DNA from: Pseudomonas sp. UBA1879
GTDB taxonomy: Bacteria > Pseudomonadota > Gammaproteobacteria > Pseudomonadales > Pseudomonadaceae
DNA length: 64,000 nucleotides
Assembly (NCBI RefSeq): GCF_002338065.1
Contig: NZ_DDHJ01000011.1
Span: 1-64,000, forward strand
Reading direction: 5' to 3'
The notes under the pieces were generated by a model. It was not told the origin of the DNA and did no database searches. It saw only the letters and a list, made by a program, of their open reading frames with translations. Each line of letters begins with the position of its first letter. The stretch's first letter is position 1. This document shows positions 27,554 through 36,208 of this stretch, one piece after another. Position numbers and translations under genes: made by a program.

Positions 27554-29230
27554 TCAGTCTTCGCGATAGCGACGCAGCTTCAACTGCTTGCCCGCAACGC
27601 GGGTGTCTTTCAGCTTGGCCAGCAGACGCTCAAGACCGTCTTCCGGCAGCTCGACGAGGCTGAAGCTGTCACGCACCTGGATGCGACCGATCGCTTCACG
27701 GGCCAGACCGCCCTCATTAAGAATGGCGCCCAGCAGGTTTTTGGCAGCGATACCGTCACGCGCACCCAGCGCGGTACGGCAACGCGCACGGCCTTCAGCC
27801 AGTGGCATCGGCGCACGACGCTCGCGGTCGCCGCGATCAGGACGGTCGCCCGATGGACGATCGGCACGATCACCCCGTGGCGCACTGTTTGGCACCAATG
27901 GGCGTTCTTTCTCGATGGCGGCCAGAGTCAGCGCCTGACCATTGGTGGCCTTGCGCAGCAGTGCAGCAGCCAGTGCACGCGGCGTGCAACCGATGTCGGC
28001 GGTGAGACGGTCCAGCAAGTCGCCATGGCTGGCTTCGGCATCGGCCACCAGTGGCGCGAGGCTGTTGGTCAGTTTCTTGATGCGGGCATCGAGAACGGCC
28101 TGGGAGTCTGGCAGGCGAACTTCGGCAACCTTCTGACCGGTCACACGCTCGATCACTTGCAGCATGCGGCGCTCACGTGGCGTCACCAGCAGCAACGCGC
28201 GGCCTTCGCGACCGGCACGGCCCGTACGGCCGATACGGTGAACGTAGGATTCCGGATCGTACGGCATGTCGACGTTGAACACGTGAGTGATGCGCGGAAC
28301 GTCCAGACCACGGGCAGCGACGTCGGTTGCGACGACGATGTCCAGACGGCCGTCTTTCAGCGAGTCGATGACGCGCTCACGCTGGTTCTGGGCGATGTCG
28401 CCGTTCAGCGCGGCTGCCTTGTAGCCTTTGGCTTCCAGTGCGCTGGCCAGGTCCAGAGTGGCCTGCTTGGTGCGGACGAACATGATCAGGGCGTCGAAAT
28501 CTTCGACTTCCAGCAGGCTCAGCACGGCCGAGGTCTTCTGGTCAGCGTGAACCAGCAGGTGAGCCTGCTCGATCGCGGTGACGGTCTGGGTCTTGCTCTG
28601 AATCTTGACGTGTTTCGGGTCTTTCAGGTGACGCTCGGCGATCGCACGGATCGACTGCGGCAGCGTGGCCGAGAACAGAACGGTCTGACGCGACTCCGGC
28701 ATGGCCTTGAAGATGACTTCGAGGTCGTCCATGAAGCCCAGCTTCAGCATTTCGTCGGCTTCGTCGAGGACCAGGTGGTTCACGGTCGCCAGGACTTTTT
28801 CGTCACGACGCAGGTGATCGCACAGGCGGCCCGGGGTGGCGACGACGATTTGCGCGCCGTTACGGATGGCTTTCAACTGTGGGCCCATCGGCGCACCGCC
28901 ATAGACGGCCACGACAGTAACGCCGGGCATCTGTTTGGCGTAGGTTTCGAACGCAGTGGCCACTTGCAGGGCGAGTTCGCGGGTCGGCGCGAGGATCAGC
29001 GCTTGCGGCTCGCGTTTGGCCGGGTCGATGCGGTTCAGGATAGGCAGGGCGAAGGCCGCGGTTTTACCGGTACCTGTCTGCGCTTGGCCGATCATGTCGT
29101 GACCGGCGAGGATGATTGGGATCGATTGCTGCTGAATCGCGGAAGGCTCTTCGTAGCCGGTAGCGATAACGGCGGCAACAATATTCGGATGAAGGTCGAG
29201 AGCGGCGAAGCCGCCGGTTTCCTGGGTCAT
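27554..29230 (-). CDS. deaD: DEAD-box RNA helicase DeaD/CsdA with DbpA-type RNA-binding domain
   Basis: 558 residues. Helicase core: Q motif near 28-35, motif I AQTGTGKT at 50-57, DEAD in LDEADEMLKLGF, SAT in FSATLPQ, and HRIGRTGRAGR. After a linker rich in Arg/Asp (GDRADRPSGDRPDRGDRE) comes a DbpA-like RNA-binding fold, RIQVRDSFSLVELPEDGLERLL, as in DeaD/CsdA. It unwinds structured RNA in ribosome assembly and mRNA decay, especially in the cold. The leader is long (see the neighbouring entry), as is usual for cold-shock helicases. Confidence 0.9.
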   Translation of the reverse strand: MTQETGGFAALDLHPNIVAAVIATGYEEPSAIQQQSIPIILAGHDMIGQAQTGTGKTAAFALPILNRIDPAKREPQALILAPTRELALQVATAFETYAKQMPGVTVVAVYGGAPMGPQLKAIRNGAQIVVATPGRLCDHLRRDEKVLATVNHLVLDEADEMLKLGFMDDLEVIFKAMPESRQTVLFSATLPQSIRAIAERHLKDPKHVKIQSKTQTVTAIEQAHLLVHADQKTSAVLSLLEVEDFDALIMFVRTKQATLDLASALEAKGYKAAALNGDIAQNQRERVIDSLKDGRLDIVVATDVAARGLDVPRITHVFNVDMPYDPESYVHRIGRTGRAGREGRALLLVTPRERRMLQVIERVTGQKVAEVRLPDSQAVLDARIKKLTNSLAPLVADAEASHGDLLDRLTADIGCTPRALAAALLRKATNGQALTLAAIEKERPLVPNSAPRGDRADRPSGDRPDRGDRERRAPMPLAEGRARCRTALGARDGIAAKNLLGAILNEGGLAREAIGRIQVRDSFSLVELPEDGLERLLAKLKDTRVAGKQLKLRRYRED

Positions 29231-29602
29231 GGGTCTGCCTCTGAGTGCATCCGCAAAGACCCATGCTTCAAAGCTGCGCGTGCCGTGTAAGACCCTAGAG
29301 TCACCCTGGCTGCTTTGTCGGCGGGGATTTGCGAAAACGTATTGATGAATGGATCGTCAAGGATAGTTCGTGTTGGAACCAGCCTGCGAAGAAGGCTTCG
29401 CAAACCCATACCGTGACGAGGGCCCTATGAAAGGCCGGCGCGCACTATACCGGAATTACTGGAAAAAGTGAGGATTTTTTTCAGTCAAAGAAGCCCTTAC
29501 GTTCAACGGGCACGGGCGCGGCGTCTAGCATCGACAGCGATGACGCGCTCGGACGCGGCCCGGCGCGCCGCTCAAGCTTAAACGATTCACCTAATCTGTC
29601 AC
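29231..29602 (-). promoter_or_regulatory. Long leader and promoter region of the deaD gene, no ORF
   Basis: 372 bp separate the helicase start from the next gene. On the minus strand a plausible -10, TATAGT, lies at 29444-29449 with a poor -35, which would give a leader of about 205 nt. Within it GCGAAGAAGGCTTCGC (near 29387-29402) forms a strong hairpin. The rest, up to 29602, shows nothing recognisable. Long structured leaders are typical for cold-induced helicase genes, but cold control is inferred. Confidence 0.4.
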
Positions 29603-30358
29603 TCATGTCGCCGGACGCACGGTCTTGATCAACGACAGCAGCGAGTAACCAAGCTGCGGCGCCAGCGCTTCGGCGCGTTCGGTCAGCGCGTCCATGTCCA
29701 GCGTCTGGTCCAGGTCGGACGGGACGATGAGGATCACGTTGCCCTCCTTCACTGGTAATTCCCAGTAGTGGCGGTGATAAAGCCCACGCAGCAAAGCCGC
29801 CCCCAGCGGTTTGCCATCGTCAGAAGCCCACTGATTGATGATCAGCCATCCGCCAGGGTTGAGGCGCTGCTGACACTTTTCCAGAAAGCCCCACGCCAGA
29901 TGCCCTACTGCCGGACCCGTATCGGTGTAGAGATCGACAAAGATCAGGTCGGCGCTTTCAGCGGTGGGCAGCAATTCCAGCGCATCGCCGATGCGGATAT
30001 ACAGCCGCGGATCGTCCGCCAGCCCCATGTATTCCATGGCCAGCCGCGGCACGTCGGGGCGCAGCTCGATGGCTTCGACGTCGTCCAGCGGTAGAAACTT
30101 GAGGCATGCCTGGGTCAGGGTGCCGGCGCCGAGGCCCATGAACAGCGCGCTCTCGGGTGCTTCGTGGCACAGCGCGCCGATCAGCATCGCGCGGGTGTAG
30201 TCGTATTCCAGCCACGCAGGGTCGGCGGTAAACGTGCAACTCTGCTCGATGGCGTCGCCGAACTCCAGGAAGCGGTAATCCGCCACTTCCAGCACGCGGA
30301 TCATGCCGAAGTCATCGTGGACTTCCGCCAGCACGCGCTCTACACGCTCCTCGGTCAT
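29603..30358 (-). CDS. Spermidine synthase-like methyltransferase-fold protein
   Basis: 251 residues from the ATG at 30356-30358; a TTG six codons earlier is possible. The SpeE-like Rossmann fold shows in LFMGLGAGTLTQACLKFLP, VEAIELRPDVPRLA and DLIFVDLYTDTG. It lacks the N-terminal beta domain and the full putrescine-binding set of true spermidine synthases, so it is best called spermidine synthase-like. P. aeruginosa carries several such paralogs. Divergent from the DAHP synthase gene. Confidence 0.85.
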   Translation of the reverse strand: MTEERVERVLAEVHDDFGMIRVLEVADYRFLEFGDAIEQSCTFTADPAWLEYDYTRAMLIGALCHEAPESALFMGLGAGTLTQACLKFLPLDDVEAIELRPDVPRLAMEYMGLADDPRLYIRIGDALELLPTAESADLIFVDLYTDTGPAVGHLAWGFLEKCQQRLNPGGWLIINQWASDDGKPLGAALLRGLYHRHYWELPVKEGNVILIVPSDLDQTLDMDALTERAEALAPQLGYSLLSLIKTVRPAT

Positions 30359-30483
30359 TGCAGCTCTCTCGGTCAATCGGATTGGGCGCGCGGATTGTCG
30401 GCCAAGCGCCCCCTACAGGTCACGCAAATTATCCGGACGAACTGCTAACATAGCCGCCCGATTGCCCTGACTTCGAGTTCACC

Positions 30484-31830
30484 ATGAGCCAACCCTGGAG
30501 CCCCGACAGCTGGCGGAGCCTGCCTATCCAGCAACAACCTCAGTACCCGGACGCCGATCACGTGCGGCGCGTCGAACAGTCGTTGGCCAGTTTTCCGCCT
30601 CTGGTGTTTGCCGGTGAGGCTCGCGAGCTGCGTCGGCAGTTTGCCGAAGTCACGCAGGGTCGCGCGTTTCTGTTGCAGGGTGGCGACTGCGCCGAAAGCT
30701 TCTTTGAATTCTCGGCGGCCAAGATCCGCGACACCTTCAAAGTACTGCTGCAAATGGCGATCGTCATGACCTTCGCAGCAGGCTGCCCCGTGGTCAAAGT
30801 CGGTCGCATGGCAGGGCAATTCGCCAAGCCGCGTTCGTCGAACGATGAGACTGTCGACGGCGTAACGCTACCTGCGTACCGCGGCGATATCGTCAACGGC
30901 ATCGGTTTCGACGAGAAGAGCCGCGTGCCGGACCCGGATCGTTTGCTGCAGGCCTATCATCAGTCGACCGCGACCCTGAACCTGCTGCGCGCCTTCGCTC
31001 AAGGCGGCTTCGCGGACTTGCACCAAGTGCATCAGTGGAACCTCGATTTCATTGCCGGATCTGCCCTGTCGGACAAATACAGCCAGTTGGCCGATCGCAT
31101 CGACGAAACCCTGGCGTTCATGCGCGCCTGCGGCATGGACACCTCGCCACAACTACGCGAGACCAGCTTTTTCACCGCTCACGAAGCCCTGTTGCTGAAC
31201 TACGAAGAAGCCTTCGTGCGCCGCGACAGCCTGACCAACGATTTCTACGATTGCTCGGCGCACATGCTGTGGATCGGCGACCGCACTCGACAATTGGGCG
31301 GCGCTCACGTCGAGTTCTTGCGTGGAGTGAAGAACCCGATCGGGGTGAAAGTCGGCCCGAGCATGAACACGGATGACTTGATTCGGCTAATCGACATTCT
31401 CAACCCGGACAACGACCCTGGCCGGCTGAACCTGATCGCGCGCATGGGCGCCAACAAGGTCGGCGATCATTTGCCGGGCCTGATTCGTGCGGTCGAACGC
31501 GAAGGCAAACAGGTGCTGTGGAGTTCAGATCCGATGCACGGGAATACGATCAAGGCCAGCAGCGGCTACAAAACCCGCGACTTCGCCCAGATCCTCGGCG
31601 AGGTGAAGCAGTTCTTCCAGGTGCATCAGGCCGAGGGCACGTACGCGGGCGGGATTCATATCGAGATGACCGGCCAGAACGTTACCGAATGCATCGGCGG
31701 CGCCCGTCCGATTACCGAAGATGGCTTGTCGGACCGTTACCACACCCACTGCGATCCGCGGATGAATGCGGATCAGTCGCTGGAACTGGCGTTTTTGATC
31801 GCTGAGACGTTGAAGCAGGTTCGGCGGTAG
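30484..31830 (+). CDS. Class II 3-deoxy-7-phosphoheptulonate (DAHP) synthase
   Basis: 448 residues, plant-type (AroA-II) enzyme. Signatures: LLQGGDCAESFFEF near residue 62, PVVKVGRMAGQFAKPRS near 103, GVKVGPSMNTDDLI near 285, and LWSSDPMHGNT near 345, which carry the metal cysteine/histidine and phosphate-binding residues. It joins phosphoenolpyruvate and erythrose-4-phosphate, the first step of aromatic biosynthesis. No phenazine or chorismate genes flank it, so a housekeeping role is likely. Confidence 0.95.
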   Translation: MSQPWSPDSWRSLPIQQQPQYPDADHVRRVEQSLASFPPLVFAGEARELRRQFAEVTQGRAFLLQGGDCAESFFEFSAAKIRDTFKVLLQMAIVMTFAAGCPVVKVGRMAGQFAKPRSSNDETVDGVTLPAYRGDIVNGIGFDEKSRVPDPDRLLQAYHQSTATLNLLRAFAQGGFADLHQVHQWNLDFIAGSALSDKYSQLADRIDETLAFMRACGMDTSPQLRETSFFTAHEALLLNYEEAFVRRDSLTNDFYDCSAHMLWIGDRTRQLGGAHVEFLRGVKNPIGVKVGPSMNTDDLIRLIDILNPDNDPGRLNLIARMGANKVGDHLPGLIRAVEREGKQVLWSSDPMHGNTIKASSGYKTRDFAQILGEVKQFFQVHQAEGTYAGGIHIEMTGQNVTECIGGARPITEDGLSDRYHTHCDPRMNADQSLELAFLIAETLKQVRR

Positions 31831-31877
31831 ATCGATCCGATTGCCCCGCACGCAGATTTGCCTGAGCGGAGAGTCAC

Positions 31878-32067
31878 TGTGGGAGATTCTATGCTCGCTG
31901 GCAAACCGCATTCGCCAGCGAGCCGGCTCCCACAGGGGTCATGCATAGGTCATAAAATCTGCGACCGACATCGTATCCGTGGGAGCCGGCTTGCTGGCGA
32001 ATGCGGAAGATCAGTGACGAATCAGGTGACTGGTCCACCGCTTTCGCCAGCTAGCCGGCTCCTACAG
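31878..32067. repeat. Cluster of three REP elements (GTGGGAGCCGGC type)
   Basis: Copy 1 spans 31878-31934, bounded by TGTGGGAG and CTCCCACA with an inner CGCTGGC/GCCAGCG pair. Copy 2 at 31977-32006 reads GTGGGAGCCGGCTTGCTGGCG. Copy 3 at 32042-32067 is the inverse form ending CCGGCTCCTACAG. The alternation of orientations is BIME-like. This is a different REP family from the GTAGGAGCGAGC elements, and it fills the space between two convergent genes. Confidence 0.85.
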
Positions 32068-32104
32068 TAAGACCGGCACCAGCCGCCGACATGGCGTCAA
32101 TCCG

Positions 32105-33352
32105 TCAGACGCGTCGCAACTCTACGTCGACAAACGCCACCCGCAAGCGCGCCGCACTGGCGCGCTGACAGTTGATCAACACTTCCGGTAACCCCAGCCA
32201 GTCCGCCAGGCGCCTCAGATTGGCCGCCAGTGCAAACATCCCCTCTTCATCCAGACCCGGTTCCTCTTCGTGAACCGCGTGCACGGCCAGTCGTCCCGCC
32301 GCCCGTTCGGCGCGTAGATCGATACGCGCAGCGATGCGTTCGTTGTGCAGGAACGGCAGCACGTAATAGCCGTAAACCCGCTCGTGGGCCGGGGTGTAGA
32401 TCTCCAGCCGGTAGTGAAAATCGAACAGCCGCTCAGTCCGCGCCCGCTCCCAGATCAGCGAGTCGAAGGGTGACAGCAAAGCGCTCGCCGTGACTTTTTT
32501 TGGCACCGTGAACTCAGGCAGCACATACGCAGGCTGTTTCCAGCCCTTGACCTGAACCACCTCGATGGCGCCCTCTTCCACCAGTTCAGCGAGGCCCGCC
32601 TTGGCAGGTGCCGGGTCCTGGCGGAAATAGTCGCGAATGTCCTTCTCGGTGCCGACCCCCAACGCCTTGACCGCATGCACGAGCAAACCGCGCTGGGCAT
32701 CCGCCTCGCTCACCTCCGGGTGATTGATGATCGACGATGGCAGCACCCGCTCGGGCAAATCGTACAGACGCTCGAAGCCACGACGCCCGGCGACAGTGAC
32801 TTCGCCTGCGGCGAACAGCCATTCCAGCGCGTGCTTTTCATCGCTCCAGTCCCACCAGGGCCCAGCGCGCTCCTGGCGCGTATTCAAGCTACCGGCGCCC
32901 AAAGCGCCTTGATCGCGCACGGCCTGCAACACGCGAGCGATGGTGGCCTGCTGCTCGCGACCGAACTTGGCCATCTGTTGATAAATGCCCTCGCCCAGGG
33001 ATGCCCGCCGCATCCGCCAACGCATCAGCGGATACAACTCGATGGGCAGCAGCGATGCCTCATGCCCCCAATATTCGAACAACGTGCGATGCCGACCCTG
33101 GCTCCACGCGGCCTGGTCCAGCAGCTTTTGCGGGTAGTTGCCCAAGCGTGAATACAGGGGCAGGTAATGCGAGCGCACCAGGGCGTTGACCGAGTCAATC
33201 TGCAGCACCCCCAAGCGTTCGATCAGTCGCGTCACATGGCGAGCGGTGATGGTCGCGGGCGGCTGGCGGCCGGTGAATCCTTGAGCGGCGAGCGCCAGAC
33301 GGCGGGCTTGCTTGATAGACAGCTGTTGGGAAATCGGCGGTTCTGCAGGCAT
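32105..33352 (-). CDS. YcaQ/AlkX-family interstrand-crosslink DNA glycosylase
   Basis: 415 residues; HTH_42 (winged helix) superfamily throughout. N-terminal ARRLALAAQGF, then VLQIDSVN with the catalytic Q-x-D motif at Gln51-Asp53, and SRLGNYPQKLLDQ, TLFEYWGHEASLLP, all as in E. coli YcaQ (410 residues). The C-terminal barrel contains LSPFDSLIWERARTERLFDF. It removes alkylated bases and unhooks crosslinks such as those from nitrogen mustards. Stand-alone gene with no antibiotic cluster around it, which points to general repair rather than self-resistance. Confidence 0.9.
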   Translation of the reverse strand: MPAEPPISQQLSIKQARRLALAAQGFTGRQPPATITARHVTRLIERLGVLQIDSVNALVRSHYLPLYSRLGNYPQKLLDQAAWSQGRHRTLFEYWGHEASLLPIELYPLMRWRMRRASLGEGIYQQMAKFGREQQATIARVLQAVRDQGALGAGSLNTRQERAGPWWDWSDEKHALEWLFAAGEVTVAGRRGFERLYDLPERVLPSSIINHPEVSEADAQRGLLVHAVKALGVGTEKDIRDYFRQDPAPAKAGLAELVEEGAIEVVQVKGWKQPAYVLPEFTVPKKVTASALLSPFDSLIWERARTERLFDFHYRLEIYTPAHERVYGYYVLPFLHNERIAARIDLRAERAAGRLAVHAVHEEEPGLDEEGMFALAANLRRLADWLGLPEVLINCQRASAARLRVAFVDVELRRV

Positions 33353-33402
33353 TCAAGACCTCCTGGACGAACCGCCAACCTACCTCATCCTGCCTCGCGC
33401 TG

Positions 33403-33636
33403 TCAGTGCTTGAGTGGATCGTCCCAGAACGGCTTTTCGATCTCTTCAAGGACATCGGCTCGCGACAGGCCGATGTCTTTGAGCGCGTCGTCGCTCAGAC
33501 TCGCCAGTTGGATCCGCTCATGATGCAGCGTACGCCAGCGGGCGACACGGCCCGCGACGGCACGCCAGGCGCGTTCGATCACGGAGTCGTGGGACAGGGT
33601 TTTCAGTACCAGTACGTAACCTTTTTGACATTTCAT
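33403..33636 (-). CDS. DUF1127 small protein
   Basis: 77 residues from the ATG at 33634-33636, with GGAGGG 6 bases upstream. The C-terminal half is the DUF1127 (YjiS-like) motif: RTLHHERIQLASLSDDALKDIGLSRADV. Small Arg-rich proteins of this family contact RNA or other proteins and affect phosphate, carbon or stress responses in alpha- and gammaproteobacteria; the role here is unknown. Divergent from the LysR gene across 98 bp, and downstream end meets ycaQ. Confidence 0.88.
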   Translation of the reverse strand: MKCQKGYVLVLKTLSHDSVIERAWRAVAGRVARWRTLHHERIQLASLSDDALKDIGLSRADVLEEIEKPFWDDPLKH

Positions 33637-33734
33637 CGTCTTGCCCTCCAAGTGGGGATGACGAGAGTGTCTGCCCAGGCTTAAGATCAATCCAACGAAT
33701 GTTTCTTATGCAAAGCATCTGGGAGATTGATGTA

Positions 33735-34589
33735 ATGGCGACTTACCCCAGTATTGACAGCGAGCTGTTGCGCACCTTTGTCGCCATCGCCGATCAGGGC
33801 GGCTTCACCAAGGCTGGCGAGGTCGTGAACCGTACGCAGTCGGCGGTCAGCATGCAGATGAAACGGCTGGAAGACGACGTGGTTCAACGCCCGCTATTTC
33901 AGAAAGACGGCCGTGTGCTGAACCTGACGGCCGAAGGCCAAGTGCTGCTGGGCTACGCGCGGCGCATCCTCAAGCTGCACAGCGAGGTGTTCAACACGCT
34001 GCGTGAACCGCACATGGTCGGCACTGTGAAGATCGGCACACCCGATGATTACGTGATGCGGTTTCTGCCCGGCATCCTGTCTCGGTTTGCTCAGGCTTAT
34101 CCGCTGGTTCAGGTGGAGGTGCATTGCGAATCCTCGGCCCAGTTGCTGCAACGTCAGGATCTGGATCTGAGCATTGTCACCCGTGAGCCGGGGAAAGAAA
34201 TCGGCCAGATTCTGCGTCAGGAACGTTTCGTGTGGGCCGAAGCCGTGGGTTTCTGCCCCCATGAACGCACGCCCATTCCGCTGGCGATGTTCAACAGCGA
34301 TTGCTTCTGCCGGTTGTGGGCGAGCAATGCGCTGGACGCCGCGGGTCGCGAATACCGCGTGGCCTACACCAGCGCAAGCCTGGCAGCGATCATGGCGGTG
34401 GTCAGCGCGGGGCTAGCGGTGACGGCCCAGTTGGAAAGCCTGATTACCTCGGACCTGCGCGTGCTCGGGGAAGCCGACGGCCTGCCCCAGTTGCCGTCAG
34501 CGAGCATTGTTCTACTGCGCAATCCGAATAACCCGTCGCCGATCACCGAATGCCTTGCCGACCACATCGCCGAGGGCTTCAAGCTGTAA
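33735..34589 (+). CDS. LysR-family transcriptional regulator
   Basis: 284 residues from the ATG at 33735 (MATYPSIDSELLRTFVAI), with GGGAG upstream; an ATG 12 codons earlier is the alternative. Helix-turn-helix FTKAGEVVNRTQSAVSMQMKRLEDDV at residues ~20-45, then an effector domain beginning GTVKIGTPDDYV. Convergent with a TauE/SafE permease 16 bp away and divergent from the DUF1127 gene. Its targets cannot be inferred with certainty; the DUF1127 gene is the obvious candidate. Confidence 0.9.
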   Translation: MATYPSIDSELLRTFVAIADQGGFTKAGEVVNRTQSAVSMQMKRLEDDVVQRPLFQKDGRVLNLTAEGQVLLGYARRILKLHSEVFNTLREPHMVGTVKIGTPDDYVMRFLPGILSRFAQAYPLVQVEVHCESSAQLLQRQDLDLSIVTREPGKEIGQILRQERFVWAEAVGFCPHERTPIPLAMFNSDCFCRLWASNALDAAGREYRVAYTSASLAAIMAVVSAGLAVTAQLESLITSDLRVLGEADGLPQLPSASIVLLRNPNNPSPITECLADHIAEGFKL

Positions 34590-34605
34590 GCCGTTTCTCG
34601 ACGGG

Positions 34606-35355
34606 CTACACCCGGAAGCACAGCATGATGGCGCAGATCACCAGAAACACACAGAACAGCGCGCGCAGCAGCCGCTCGGGCATGCTGTGCGCGAGGGCCA
34701 CGCCCCAACTGATGCTGGCCAGTCCGCCGATGGCCAGCGGGAGGCCCATCAGCCAGTTCACATGACCGTGCAAGGCGTAGGTGGCCATGGTGATCAGCGT
34801 TGCGGGGGCCGCTAACGCCAATGCCAGGCCTTGGGCCGCCACTTGGGTCGCGCCGAAGATGCCGGTCAGGATCGGTGTCGCAATCACTCCGCCGCCAACG
34901 CCAAACATACCCGCAGTAACACCCGAACCCACCCCCAGCACCCACAGCCATCGGCCGTGACGCAACTCGGCACCGGCATTGCCTTTGTGCCAATACATCT
35001 GGATCAGGTTGAACAGGGTCAACACCATGAGAAACCCGACGAAGCCGAGCCGCATGCTTTGGGGATCGATCCGCACCGCCCACAGCGACGTCAGCCAGGA
35101 AACGACGAAGCTTGGCACGATCAACATCATGGCGTTGCGTACAGAAATCCGGTTGCGCTGGTGATAGCGCCACAGCGCCAATAGCACGTTGGGCAGCACC
35201 ATCAACAGCGCGGTCCCCTGGGCCAACTGTTGATCGAGGCCGAACAACACGCCCAACGCGGGGATCGCCACCAACCCGCCGCCGATACCGAACAGCCCCC
35301 CCAACGTGCCCATGGCCGCGCCCAGCAACAGATACCCCACCACCTCAACGATCAC
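34606..35355 (-). CDS. TauE/SafE-family membrane permease
   Basis: 249 residues, eight predicted membrane segments with the two TauE/SafE repeats: GAAMGTLGGLFGIGGGLVAIPAL at the N-terminus and SGVTAGMFGVGGGVIATPIL in the second half. The paired GxGGG loops are the family mark. Such proteins export or import sulfite, sulfoacetate or other organosulfur anions. Although sulfur-related by family, it lies far from the sulfur island; the adjacent LysR gene is convergent. Confidence 0.9.
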   Translation of the reverse strand: MIVEVVGYLLLGAAMGTLGGLFGIGGGLVAIPALGVLFGLDQQLAQGTALLMVLPNVLLALWRYHQRNRISVRNAMMLIVPSFVVSWLTSLWAVRIDPQSMRLGFVGFLMVLTLFNLIQMYWHKGNAGAELRHGRWLWVLGVGSGVTAGMFGVGGGVIATPILTGIFGATQVAAQGLALALAAPATLITMATYALHGHVNWLMGLPLAIGGLASISWGVALAHSMPERLLRALFCVFLVICAIMLCFRV

Positions 35356-35588
35356 ATCCGATCCTCTCTTTCGATTCTGCGCGCATGCTACTCAGTCAGA
35401 GGACGGGAAGAAATCCGCAGATGCTTATTAGCGTTAACGGGCCGTGATGAGTCGATTCACGAAACGTGTTCGGTCAGCCATACGCTGTCGATAGCAAAAC
35501 TGCTGGTCACTGATTGACCAATTTATCTGGTGCATTAAAGATCGGGGCACTAAATTGGGGACATTTCCGACCGACCGAGGACGTATCT

Positions 35589-36062
35589 ATGAACGCCAAC
35601 GATAGCCCTTCCACGGCAGGCGCTGGCAGTTGCGACGAGTTGCTGCTGGACAATCAGCTGTGTTTTGCCTTGTATTCCACGTCGCTGATGATGACCAAAG
35701 TGTACAAGCCGCTGCTTCAGGAGTTGAATCTGACATACCCGCAGTACCTGGCGATGCTAGTGCTGTGGGAAAAGGATGGATTGACGGTAGGAGACGTCAG
35801 CACGCGCTTGCTGACGGACCCCGGCTCATTGACCCCGCTGCTCAAGCGTCTGGAGGCCGAGGGATTGATCAGCCGCACGCGCAGCAAAGAGGACGAACGG
35901 GTCGTGCTGCTGCATCTGACCAAACAGGGCAAAGCCTTGCACGACAAGGCCCGGAAGATCCCTCACTGCATCCTGGCCGCTAGCGGCATTTCAGTGGAAC
36001 AGCTGCAAGCCCTGCAGAGAGATTTGCTGGGATTGCGTGGGAATCTCAACGGCGCGTTGTAG
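35589..36062 (+). CDS. ohrR: OhrR, MarR-family organic-hydroperoxide sensor (2-Cys type)
   Basis: 157 residues from the ATG at 35589 with GAGGA upstream. N-terminal LLLDNQLCFALYS holds the reactive Cys25. The winged helix spans about 60-105 (LTVGDVSTRLLTDPGSLTPLLKRLEAEGLISRTR). A second cysteine at position 127 (IPHC) corresponds to the resolving cysteine of Xanthomonas-type 2-Cys OhrR. On oxidation by organic peroxides it leaves the ohr operator. The ohr gene is not adjacent: a TonB receptor gene lies between them. Confidence 0.93.
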   Translation: MNANDSPSTAGAGSCDELLLDNQLCFALYSTSLMMTKVYKPLLQELNLTYPQYLAMLVLWEKDGLTVGDVSTRLLTDPGSLTPLLKRLEAEGLISRTRSKEDERVVLLHLTKQGKALHDKARKIPHCILAASGISVEQLQALQRDLLGLRGNLNGAL

Positions 36063-36125
36063 GGCCTTTTCAAACGTCAGGGCTGCGAGGGGTCGGTACT
36101 GCCTGTCATGCACACATCTGGGTCA

Positions 36126-36158
36126 TGAGCGACATAACATGTTATGGAATGTCGCTCA
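36126..36158. promoter_or_regulatory. Long dyad upstream of the TonB receptor gene
   Basis: Arms TGAGCGACAT (36126-36135) and ATGTCGCTCA (36149-36158) enclose the 12-bp palindrome ATAACATGTTAT (36134-36145). It lies 50 bases before the receptor start and after the ohrR stop. It may be an operator or a terminator remnant (no T tract). No Fur-box-like sequence was found here. Confidence 0.5.
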
Positions 36159-36208
36159 TTGATCATCCCTAAGATCCGCATCGGTTTTTTCCCCGGACAC
36201 CCTTACCG

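Noticed and set aside
36063..36208. Fur box before the TonB receptor
   Set aside because: No sequence close to the 19-bp GATAATGATAATCATTATC pattern was found; only the unrelated dyad at 36126.
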